A stretch of 64,000 nucleotides of DNA. Origin: Adiantum capillus-veneris (taxonomy: Eukaryota > Streptophyta > Polypodiopsida > Polypodiales > Pteridaceae). Made by a program: the position numbers and the translations under genes. Under the pieces are notes generated by a model. It was not told the origin of the DNA. It searched no databases and was given only the letters and a program-made list of their open reading frames with translations. The stretch is from assembly GCA_014529385.2 (NCBI GenBank), contig CM043970.1, positions 45,970,279-46,034,278 of the forward strand, in the 5' to 3' direction. Of the stretch, positions 10,372-19,656 are shown one piece after another; position 1 is the stretch's first letter; every line of letters starts with the position of its first letter.

Positions 10372-11930
10372 ATGGACTGGCTAAAGAAAAATAGGGCCCA
10401 CACACATTGTGCACAAGGAAACTTTACCTTTACAGTTAAATTGGGTAATGAAGCTTTAATCCAGGGGGAAAATGGGAGACCTAGGGCTACTCTAGTTAAG
10501 GCCAGCAGACTTTTGAAGGGATTAAGAAAGGGACATCAAATTTATGCAATAAAGCTCAACAAAGTAGACCAAGCAGATACCTCACTTCGACCAAACTGGT
10601 TGAGGGAGTATGATGATGTATTCCCAGAAGACCTTACGAATCTTCCGCCACATAGAGAGGTAGATCATGAGATTGAAACTATCCCTGGATGTGAACCTAT
10701 CTCAAAAAGACCTTATAAAATGTCACTTCCAGAGGCCATCGAACTCAAGGAACAACTGAGGCAACTCATTGAGCAAGGATTCATTCGACCCAGCACTTCT
10801 CCTTGGGGTGCACCAGTTCTTTTTCAGAAGAAGAAGGATGGAACCTTAAGGTTATGCATAGATTACCATGGACTGAATCAGGTAACTATCAAGAACAAGT
10901 ATCCAATTCCAAGGATTGACGAACTCTTGGACAGACTCCACGGCAGAAAAATGTTTACAAAGATTGATCTAAGGTCAGGATATTACCAAATCAGGATCAA
11001 AGAATCAGATATTCCAAAGACGGCTTTCAACACTAGGTATGGACACTACGAATTCACAGTAATGTCTTTTGGTCTAACAAATGCTCCTGCAAGCTTCAAT
11101 CGACTTATGTAGGATATTTTCAGACCTTACCTGGATGATTTTGTCTTGGTTTTCTTTGATGACATTTTGATATACTCTAAGAACGAGGCAGATCACGAAG
11201 AACATGTTCGCAAAGTACTTGATCTTCTTCGGGAACACCAACTTTACGCTAAGAGAGCAAGTGCACTTTTTGCTAACCAAAGGTCAACTATCTTGGATTT
11301 GTCATATAGGCTGAAGGGATTTCAATAGATCCAGACAAAGTTAAGGATATTGTTGATTGGCCTCAACCATCCACCGTCAGCGAAGTAGGAGGATTTCTTG
11401 GAATAACGGGATGGTACAGTATTCTTGTCAAGGATTATGCACGTATTGTTGCACCTTTGACGGAACTTCTGAAGAAAGGAATGAAGATCGAGTGGAAGAC
11501 CGAGAACGAGTTTAGCTTTGCTAAGCTAAAAGAGTTCTTGGTCTCAGCTCCTATTTTAAAGCTTCCAGATTTCAGTAAGGAATTTGAAGTAGCAACCGAT
11601 GCGAGCAAATTTGCTCTAGGCGGAGTTCTTATTCAAGAAGGAAGACCAGTGGCGTATACTTCGCGAATGCTGAGGGATCACGAGAAGAATTATCCTACTC
11701 ATGATTTGGAACTTTTAGCACTTATACATGCGCTGAAGTTATGGAGACATTATCTTCTCGGACGCAAGTTTCAACTGGTTACAGACCACAAGAGCTTAAA
11801 ATGGATTTTCACTCAACCTATTCTCAACATGCGACAACGGTGATGGATAGAGCTATTACAGGAATATGACCTTGACATAAAGTATAGACCAGGAAAGGAA
11901 AATGCAGTTGCAGATGGTCTTAGCCGAAAA
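10372..11930 (+). pseudogene. Element D reverse transcriptase and RNase H
   Basis: Frame 10372-11112 gives the RT fingers and palm: [28 protein letters not shown], the first catalytic Asp in [13 protein letters not shown], and [11 protein letters not shown] stop (TAG) at 11110-11112 replaces a sense codon just before [10 protein letters not shown]. The second catalytic box [10 protein letters not shown] (F-F-D-D) follows at about 11146. A frameshift near 11270 is needed to reach the thumb ([16 protein letters not shown]). The RNase H domain (from about 11590) has [15 protein letters not shown] and later TDHKSLKWI. Another stop (TGA, 11841-11843) lies just before a LQEYDLDIKYRPG block. At least two stops and one frameshift make it non-functional. 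Confidence 0.92.
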
Positions 11931-13398
11931 TCTTTTCTCGGCGCTATCTCTATTCCAAATAACCCCATTTGGGATAGAATCAAGGAAGCATCCTTGGTGG
12001 ATCCAGAGTACCAACGTATAGTATCATTAGTCAAGCAGAATAAGATGCCTGAAGCTAAAAATTACTCTCTTATGGGAGGATGTCTTTACTACAGACATAG
12101 ACTCTGTGTACCCAGAGACCCAGCTCTAAAGAAGGCTATTCTGTATGAAGCACATTATAGCCCTACATTTGGACATCCAGGCTATGCTAAGACTCTTCAT
12201 GCTGTCATGAGGAGTTACTTTTGGTCTGGAATGAAAGGAGACATACTTCGCTATGTGAGTCAATGTCTTTCTTGTCAGCGGATAAAAGCTGAAAGGGTCA
12301 AATTACCAGGACAACTTCAACCTCTTGACATACCCCAGATGAAATGGGAATGCATCAGTATGGATTTTGTTACAGGATTACCTTCTACAGGAGGTTATGA
12401 TTCTGTTTTTGTGGTTGTTGGATATGCTCACAAAAGTGGCTCATCTAATACCCGTAAAGACAACCTTTACTGCTTCAGATGTTAGCTGGGTATTCATCAA
12501 GGAGATTTTTAGGCTACATGGTCTACCCAAGCGTATCGTCAGTGATAGAGATGCCAAGTTTACATCAAAATTTTGGACTTCTCTTTTCCAATCTATTGGG
12601 TCACAATTAGCTTTCAGTACACCGTATCATCCACAGACAGATGGGCAAATTGAAAGAGTTAATCAAGTCATCGAGGACATTCTCAGAGCCTATTGTTCGC
12701 AAGAGCCAAAAAAGTGGTTACAATATCTACCTTTGGTGGAGTATGCTTACAACTCTTCCGAACACAGAAGCATTGGAATGTCACCTTTCAAAGCTCTTTA
12801 TGGACAGGATTGTTTAGCACCACTGAACTTCTCAGATCCAACCATTAGGGTAGAAGCATCTAGGAAGATGTTAAAAGATATGGAAGCACAGACTAGAGCT
12901 ATTTGCCAGGACATTCAGGCCGCTCAGGATAGACACAAGCACTATGCAGATAAGAACCGTTCAAAAAGAACTTTCAAAGAAGGGGATAAGGTTTTTCTGC
13001 GAGTCCGACCAAAGAAAATCAACTTATCTCTAGGCAGATATAAGAGGCTAAGCCCAAGGTATTGTGGACCATTCGAGATCATTAAGGTTGTGAGTAACCA
13101 AGCTTACAAGCTAAAGTTACTTGCAAACTTGAAGGTTCATGATGTGTTCCACGTCAGCTTACTCAAACCCTATATTCCTAACCCTGATCAATTCTTGGAC
13201 TCAGATCAGATAGTCATGCCAGCACAAGGAGTTCTCGAGCTCCAACCTGACTATGTACTTGAAACAAGGGAAAGGAAGTTACGCAACAGAACTATCATGG
13301 AGCATCTGGTAAAGTGGAAGAATTACCCTGAAGAAGATGCAACTTGGGAGGACGAACCAACTCTCATAAAAGATTACCCAAACACATTCTTGAGATGA
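11931..13398 (+). pseudogene. Element D integrase with C-terminal chromodomain
   Basis: The zinc-binding domain is seen as HYSPTFGHPGYAKT followed by CLSCQRIKA. The core begins WECISMDFVTGLPS, with the first catalytic Asp. A one-base insertion near 12425 shifts the frame; the frame 12367-13398 then continues KVAHLIPVKTTF, the second Asp in RIVSDRDAKF, and the YHPQTDGQIERVNQ segment with the catalytic Glu. A GPY/F module (SPRYCGPFEIIKV) and HDVFHVSLLKPYIPNP follow. The last 45 residues form a chromodomain (IMEHLVKWKNYPEEDATWED), placing D among chromoviruses, in which this domain is thought to steer integration to modified chromatin. Apart from the insertion the frame is intact to its TGA at 13396-13398. 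Confidence 0.93.
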
Positions 13399-13419
13399 GG
13401 ACATCTCAAATTTTTCACG

Positions 13420-13429
13420 TTGGGGAGGT
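13420..13429 (+). other. Polypurine tract of element D
   Basis: TTGGGGAGGT lies directly before the TG of the 3' LTR, where plus-strand DNA synthesis would be primed. Confidence 0.8.
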
Positions 13430-14088
13430 TGTAAGGTCTCTGACCCCGATAAAAAGAGCACCATTGTACCTTGAAATGAATACAATGAAAAAAGTTACTA
13501 TTTTTAGCAGTTTTTCGAATTCTGTCAGTGCCATGATGTTTAGAATGTTTTAAAGCTTTGAAATGTGAACTAAAATAATTTTTGTAACAAAATTCCAAAA
13601 ATAGTAAGTTTTTGGTCACCCGACCCGTTTAACCGTCTCGAAAAACTGCACTCGTACCCCAAAATGGAAAAAAATGCATTTTCGTATCCCAAGGGCTGCT
13701 AAATATGGCAGGTACTCGGGCCGGTACACCTTAGTTAGAGCTTTCCATAGCAATTTTTGGCATCAAAATCCGACTCGTATGATTCGTTTTAGCCTAGAAC
13801 CAAATTTTACCAAAATTGTCCGGAGAGGCTCCAGGGGCCCGAGGCTGTGTGGAAACAGGTTCCAGCCCACTCCAACTCAGCTTTAGCAGCTAGGGGGCGC
13901 CCTCTTACCTTGTGGGAGTCTTGGGAGAGTTTCTAAGCTTTCTACTAAGTGTGAGAGTCAGTTAACCAAGCCAACTGGACACTTGGTAGGTAGGCAATTG
14001 GACTTGCCATGCTTAACTAGAGAGGCTCCCAGATGCAAATAGCAACCCAGATCGATTTTCAGCTTGAGGAGGCCTATTTGAAGGTGTG

Positions 14089-14134
<46 letters not shown>

Positions 14135-15149
14135 CTCACACACACATCCCGTATACACCTACACACACCTTGGGGAGGTGCTGCCGATACGCACACAGTT
14201 TTTGAAGGAGGAGCAAGGAGGGAGGTGCTGCCAAAATTCTCATCTTGAGGATTCATTAAATCAGAAGAATCAGAGGATTCTCAGCCCTTAATCACGGTAA
14301 TTATGGTTTAATTACGGTTCTTCTTAATTCTCATCATTACTCTCTCATAATTCTCGTCTACTATGCCTACTTTTAACTATAATTCCCAATAGCTGCTCTC
14401 TAAGTTTACATAGTTGTACTCCGTTACATAATCATCATTCTATTAGCTAAATTATGCAGCCATTCATTATCCTTAATCAAGGATTAATACATGATTAGGA
14501 AAGATTCTCTCTCTAGGCAGCATAGTTAATAAATTGTCTTCCAGTAATAAAGTAGATTTGATGGAATTCATTCTTTTATCATTCAATAGTATTGCAATTA
14601 AATTAGACTCAATCTTATCTCACATTAAAATGTGATTAAGGCTGAAAATTAAACTGTCATTAGGCCTATAAGAAGAGAATTTTCTATCACACATGCCTGC
14701 GGTAAATCTGCATCTCAAATCGCACTAGGAAAGTGATTATGCTTGCTTACTTCATCTATCTTGTAAATCAATTAGTAAAATTATAAATTTCTTAATCATC
14801 TAAGCCAAGTGATTAACTTTAGAGCCAGTTCCCATAGGGCAAGTAAAGAACTACCCAAAAAAAAAATTGCTAGGTCTCGAAGGAAAAATCAAATCTCTTG
14901 TATAAGGTGGATTCATTAATGACTCTAATCTGCCCTTTGGTTTGTTATGATGCTCTCGGAACTTAACTTTTTCTTCGAGTTTATCATTTAAAGTAGTGAG
15001 TATAAAATGGCCCCGGTAAAGAGAACTCGCTTCGGTGGTGCCCACGACCGCGAGGCAGGAACAAGCAATGTCAATGGAAAGGGAAAAGCTCCCATGGATG
15101 AACAAATACCGGCCATCTCACGGGCCTTTGACAAAGAAACGGAAGACGT
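13430..15149 (+). repeat. Element D 3' LTR, left part
   Basis: It matches 3957-5523 followed by 7138-about 7300. The LTR has the empty site for solo LTR E at about 14988-14996. It is interrupted at 15150 by element C and resumes at 23152. Confidence 0.92.
14091..14131. repeat. (CA)n microsatellite in D 3' LTR
   Basis: About 20 CA units, at the same LTR position as 4622-4660. Confidence 0.95.
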
Positions 15150-16294
15150 TGTCAGGAGTTTTTTGGAGCAAGGGATTGCGCATATGTACATACACATGCA
15201 TGGTGCATCAAATAAAGGATTGCCCATTTTCCTTAGCCAAGTGGTTATGTGGGGCCCACATGTGTACAGGTAGGACAGGGTGTACATAGTGCATCGATTT
15301 TCACTATCACCAGTACCAGTATGTTTTTTCTACAATAATGAGGAGTTTATAGCGCGTAAAACCTCTCGAGGAAGCTATCCGCGGGCTGACGACGTGAGGT
15401 CAACAGGTGCGTCAGATGGCATCTAGTGGCGTCAGGAGGGCGAACGAGGTCAATATTTGCACGCAGATGAGGACGGACACAACGTGGGTGTTTTCTTGTG
15501 AGAGTTACGCAGAAAGGTCATCATTAGGACCACTTTTTGGGGCCACTTCACGTGGTGGCGAGATGCATTATTGGAAAAAAGCTGAGTGCCAGGTGTGCGG
15601 ATGATGCAAAAAGGTGACAACTATGCACTGCGAGGTCAGTTTTTGGCCTGTTCGGGGTCCGTTTGAGGTCATCTAAAAGGCCAAGGGTGCCCAAGTAATA
15701 AAGCTAAGTGTGGGAACTGAAAAAACAGAGAGAAGACCAGAAAAAACGTGGAGAAGAGAGGAGGAACAGCCGCAGGTGTGTTTTTGGTGTTTTTGGAGCC
15801 TGTTTTGGCCCTAAACTGCTCATCCGAGGTCGGATTTGAGCACTTTGACATTGTAGACTGGGGTTTTGGGCCGTTCCGGACGCGATGGTGCTGTCCATTT
15901 TGCCAAATTCCTCACTCTTTTCTTGCTGTTTTTCTGTGTAAGTTTCTCCTATGAGCGAAGTTTCTGCTCTAGTTTGTGATTGTATCTGGCTTATTTTACC
16001 CATATTGTGTGAGTTGTTTGCCCCATTGGTGTTGGCCCAAGCTCATTTGTATCTAAACATCAGAAATTATCTTCTTTTGAGCTGAGTTTTTTGGGTGTGT
16101 GTGTGTGTGTGTGTGTGTCTGTGTGGAGTGGGCAAGTGGATAGTCTCTCTCCTCTCACTCCAGAGGTGTGTTCCCTGTCTCGGCCAGGTGTGTTGTCTAA
16201 GCCGAGTGGTGCCCCAGTGTGTGTGTGTGTGTATCATTCCAAGAGTGTGTGTCGGGTCGTTATAGAGGCGTTGTGTGTGTTTTCATCCCGCTCA
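15150..16294 (+). repeat. Element C 5' LTR
   Basis: It starts TGTCAGGAG and ends CCGCTCA (about 1145 bp). It matches 22019-23145 very closely from CATATGTACATAC onward. The differences I could see are mostly C/T and G/A transitions, several in CpG (for example CGCGTAAAAC versus CGTGTAAAAC). That is the pattern left by cytosine methylation and indicates a recent insertion relative to D. It includes a GT microsatellite. Confidence 0.88.
16094..16118. repeat. (GT)n microsatellite in C 5' LTR
   Basis: About 12 GT units; the homologous tract in the 3' copy (22931-22963) is longer. Confidence 0.95.
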
Positions 16295-16302
16295 CATTCT
16301 TT

Positions 16303-16322
16303 TGGTGCCCCCACGGAGGATC
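16303..16322 (+). other. Candidate primer-binding site of element C
   Basis: TGGTGCCCCCACGGAGGATC lies 8 bases after the LTR end. It begins TGG and resembles in layout the TGGCGCC-type sites of Tat/Athila elements, so the primer is probably not initiator-Met tRNA. Which tRNA it matches cannot be decided here. Confidence 0.55.
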
Positions 16323-16337
16323 TTCTTCGAGTACCTT

Positions 16338-16420
16338 CTGCTTCGAGCTTCGAGCTTCGAGCTTCGAGCTTCGGGATTACAGGTTGCAGGTTGCAGATTA
16401 CAGATTACAGGTTACAGGGA
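16338..16420. repeat. Heptamer minisatellites in C leader
   Basis: About five CTTCGAG heptamers are followed directly by 7-base units of the forms ATTACAG and GTTGCAG. The two arrays abut, just downstream of the primer-binding site. Confidence 0.9.
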
Positions 16421-17049
16421 CAGGTACAAGTACAGGTGATTCACACAGGTACAGGTAGCTGGAGTACAGTGATATACTAGCAGTGATGTCACTTGCAGTT
16501 GTTGTGGGAATGCATCACTTGGCGCCTATTTGAGCGCATTGTCTGCTGGATTGTACGTTACTTGTGGAAACTGCCATTGTATGCATTTGTGGAGCCATAC
16601 TTGGTTGTATTTGGCAGTCCCAGCCATTTCTGAAACTTGGTCTGGAAGATAGTCATTTCTGAGACTTGACTATATTGGATTTGCATTAGCCTTCGTGTGA
16701 GGGTCGATAGCGTGAGGTTTTTATTGAGCTGGGGGATTCTCAAATATAGAGATCCTTTCGGTGATACAGGTAGCTGGAGCACCCTTTTTGTGACCTCGCC
16801 ATAGGCTATGTACTAGTGAGTCCTATTTGATGCTCGGGTTCTATTGTTGGCAGTTTATGCATACAGATACAGTCTATATTTTGGGTTCCTAGTGCTCTAC
16901 TTCTGGGGAAACTCTGTCGAAATTTTCCCAAGTAATGATGGCTGGTTTTTTGGTATTTTGAGCCATTTATGTTGTTATGCTGCTGAAATTTTGGCAAAAT
17001 CAGAGGTTGAGTCAGGTGTGCCTTCTTGGGAGCTTCATGGTTGGCTTTA

Positions 17050-17268
17050 ATGGATGATCAAAATGGCCCTCAGTTCACTCCTTTTCATTTAACTCAAAGA
17101 ATTCAGATTAATGTTCATGTGTCCAGGAAGATCTTTTTCCAGCAGCGCATAGTCTTTATGTTTGGGCCAAGAAGATTGAGAGAGATCCTGGAATGTCCTT
17201 TGCCTGTTGTAATTCCAATGATCAACTATGAAAACTCATTTGATGTGCATGTGTTTGTCCTTATCTAA
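17050..17268 (+). CDS. Unidentified 72-codon ORF in the leader of element C
   Basis: The ATG at 17050 (MDDQNGPQFTPFH) runs to TAA at 17266-17268, about 100 bases before the gag ATG. It has no recognised motif. It may be an accessory ORF, a relic, or chance. It occupies the same slot as the 8533-8940 ORF in element D. Confidence 0.25.
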   Translation: MDDQNGPQFTPFHLTQRIQINVHVSRKIFFQQRIVFMFGPRRLREILECPLPVVIPMINYENSFDVHVFVLI

Positions 17269-17370
17269 AGCTGAGCTCCATTGAAGTTTCTAGGGATTGG
17301 GTAGTGAAAAGTTTTGGGTTCTTGCACGTGTGTTCGAAGGGGTTCTCAAAGCATCATAATTTGGGTAGCC

Positions 17371-19656
17371 ATGGCTTTCTCTTATCCCGAGTTTCATGGA
17401 AGAAAAGATGAAGATGTGGAAGAATTTTTGGAAAAGATGGAGGTTGCCTACATTAGCAACCAGATTCATGACCCTACGCAAATGTTACGCCTTCTCCAAA
17501 TTTGTTTGAAGAGTGATGCACGAGTTTGGTCTAAAGCATTTGAAGAGGAGTTGCGTGTGGCTGATCCACCTGTAAGGTTGAGTTGGGACAATCTACGACA
17601 TGGGTTGGATGTGGAGTTTGTGAAGATAGAAGATCCTGACAAGGTGTGGCAAGAAGTACAGGCTTTGGTGCAAAAGGAAGGTGAGCCAGTAGATGCGTAC
17701 ATACGTAAGTTTTCATTGGCATGGGAGCGAATGTGCAAGGCTTTAGCACCACAGGTACCCCCGCCTGACATGATGAAGAAGGACAGGTTCTTGGCTGGTC
17801 TTTGGGAGCATATACGTTGGAGAGTGGAGCTAAAGAAGCCTAGGACATATGAGGATGCACTAGAGGTAGCAAGGAACAAAGAGTGGAAGCTGAGGAAAAT
17901 GAGCCAGTTAGGGGTGGAGTCTTTGCCAATGAGGTCTGAATTTCAGCCTATAGAGTCTTTACAAGGGCGCATGTCAGGGGTTCATCATGAACCAGTAGTT
18001 CCTGTTACTACTCAGGTTATGCCAGCAGTGGTCACTACAGCAGTGCAAGATGATGGGCTAAGGCAAGACATGAGGCAAATGGTAGATTTGATGAAGAATC
18101 TCAGCCTAAACATGCTAGGTCAAGTGGGAAATAATCGAGGTCGAGGGAGGTTTGCAAATCAGCAAGGAGGTGAAGAAAGGCCTAGGAATGGTGTTGGACA
18201 AAGCAATGGTAGGTTTTGGAGGCAGACGCCCACCTGTTACAATTGTGGAGAGTTGGGTCACATCAGCCCGCAATGTGATAAGCCACCAAGGATGGGGGGA
18301 GACATGTATCCATTGCCAAGACAGGTGCTAACTAGGTCAAATGATTATGGCATCGAAATTAAGGGAGACGAAGGAACCAGTGGACTGACCCAGGAGGAAA
18401 AGGGAAAGACAAAAGTGCTAAGTGTAGTCACCTTGGAGAAGGCATCAAAGCTAGAGGATACATTAGTGATGCCTATTGGGAAGAGGACCACAGAGGAAAA
18501 GGAAGGAAGAAGTGCCCCAGGTCCTAGTAAGAAGAAAGGAAAGAGCCATGAAGGCGAGGATGTCAAGGCCAAGAGGAAAAGGAGAGCTCGTCGAAAGTTT
18601 CATGTTTCATATTTTCCACTAGGGGATGGGCAATTAAGCTATGACTTGAAGGAGGATCTGACGAGCAGGAAGGCAGATGTTACTTTTGGGCAGCTTATAC
18701 AGATGGTGCCTAAGCTAAAGCGACAGTGGAAGAGGATGGTTAACCCAATGGAGAAAGAGCCAGAGAGAGGTTCAGTGAAGGTGTTGGCAATGGACGAGCT
18801 ACCAGACATTTGTCCAATAGTAGATGTGTGGCATAAAAGGAAAAATTTGGGACAAGGTTATGTGGATGGCGGAGCCCAAATATGCGTCATAACACACTCA
18901 TGCGTTGAGAAGATGGGTCTCACAGTGGCTGGGGTGTCAGGTTTTCGGATCAGATTGGCAAACCATCAAAAAGTAAAATGCTTAGGTGTTGTAAAGAGCT
19001 TAGAAGTGGAGGCATATGATGCAAAGGCAGTGGTTGATTTTCATGTGATGCCAGCATGGTTGGGAGCATATCCTATTATATTGGGCAGACCGTGGTTACG
19101 TGCAGTGGGAGCTGTTCAAGATTGGCGACATGGTACGATTAGCCTCTATGGAAAGACAGGTACCAAGAAGCTTTATAATATGGACACAAGGAAACGATTA
19201 GAGGAGCTTTATGAAGATGAGGATGAGTCTAGTGATGAAGACTCTTCCACGGTGACAGATGAGGACAGTGATAGCACTACCAGCAGTGATGAGGATGCTG
19301 ATGTTGCATTTCTTTTGATGGATAAAGAAATCCAGGAGATTGGTTTAGTTGCATTTGCGAATGAGGTTGAAGATGAAAGTGAAGGGCCTTATGAAGTGAT
19401 TGAAGGGCTGATGCAAACCAAGGTTGAGTTGTCAAAGAAGCAAGAATTAATGACGCAAATGATTAGTGGAGACCTCTCAGCTATGGAGAAGGATATATTT
19501 TTGCATATGCTTGCTAGTTTTCCTGATTTGTTCATTACTTCATATGAAGAGATCAGAGGGTTCAAGGGTGGAGAGATGCATATAGAGCTGAAAAAAGGTG
19601 CTAAGCCAGTGCGGCAAAGGCTAAGAAGGATGGGTCAAGAGCAAATGGAAGCCTAG
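17371..19656 (+). CDS. Element C gag-protease polyprotein (intact frame)
   Basis: The frame stays open for 761 codons from the ATG at 17371, chosen because the upstream part of the open frame has no earlier ATG and because MAFSYPEFHGRKDEDVEEFL is a typical Gag start. Capsid features are the WVAM/YPEFHG opening, ARVWSKAFEEEL and AYIRKFSLAWERM (residues 10-170). A CCHC knuckle, CYNCGELGHISPQC, is at about residue 290. A Lys/Glu-rich linker follows. Protease begins at about residue 485-500 with YVDGGAQICVI, where the catalytic triad reads D-G-G; VMPAWLGAYPIILGRPWL follows. An acidic Asp/Glu/Ser-rich stretch (residues 610-640) separates protease from RT. The frame ends in a single TAG, after which RT continues in the same frame. 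Confidence 0.9.
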   Translation: MAFSYPEFHGRKDEDVEEFLEKMEVAYISNQIHDPTQMLRLLQICLKSDARVWSKAFEEELRVADPPVRLSWDNLRHGLDVEFVKIEDPDKVWQEVQALVQKEGEPVDAYIRKFSLAWERMCKALAPQVPPPDMMKKDRFLAGLWEHIRWRVELKKPRTYEDALEVARNKEWKLRKMSQLGVESLPMRSEFQPIESLQGRMSGVHHEPVVPVTTQVMPAVVTTAVQDDGLRQDMRQMVDLMKNLSLNMLGQVGNNRGRGRFANQQGGEERPRNGVGQSNGRFWRQTPTCYNCGELGHISPQCDKPPRMGGDMYPLPRQVLTRSNDYGIEIKGDEGTSGLTQEEKGKTKVLSVVTLEKASKLEDTLVMPIGKRTTEEKEGRSAPGPSKKKGKSHEGEDVKAKRKRRARRKFHVSYFPLGDGQLSYDLKEDLTSRKADVTFGQLIQMVPKLKRQWKRMVNPMEKEPERGSVKVLAMDELPDICPIVDVWHKRKNLGQGYVDGGAQICVITHSCVEKMGLTVAGVSGFRIRLANHQKVKCLGVVKSLEVEAYDAKAVVDFHVMPAWLGAYPIILGRPWLRAVGAVQDWRHGTISLYGKTGTKKLYNMDTRKRLEELYEDEDESSDEDSSTVTDEDSDSTTSSDEDADVAFLLMDKEIQEIGLVAFANEVEDESEGPYEVIEGLMQTKVELSKKQELMTQMISGDLSAMEKDIFLHMLASFPDLFITSYEEIRGFKGGEMHIELKKGAKPVRQRLRRMGQEQMEA

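Noticed and set aside
15407-15604. 65-codon ORF duplicated identically at 22245-22442
   Set aside because: It lies inside the two LTRs of element C and starts with GTG, not ATG. Identity simply reflects LTR identity.
17466-17879. 137-codon minus-strand ORF opposite element C gag
   Set aside because: It is a shadow of a well-supported plus-strand frame.
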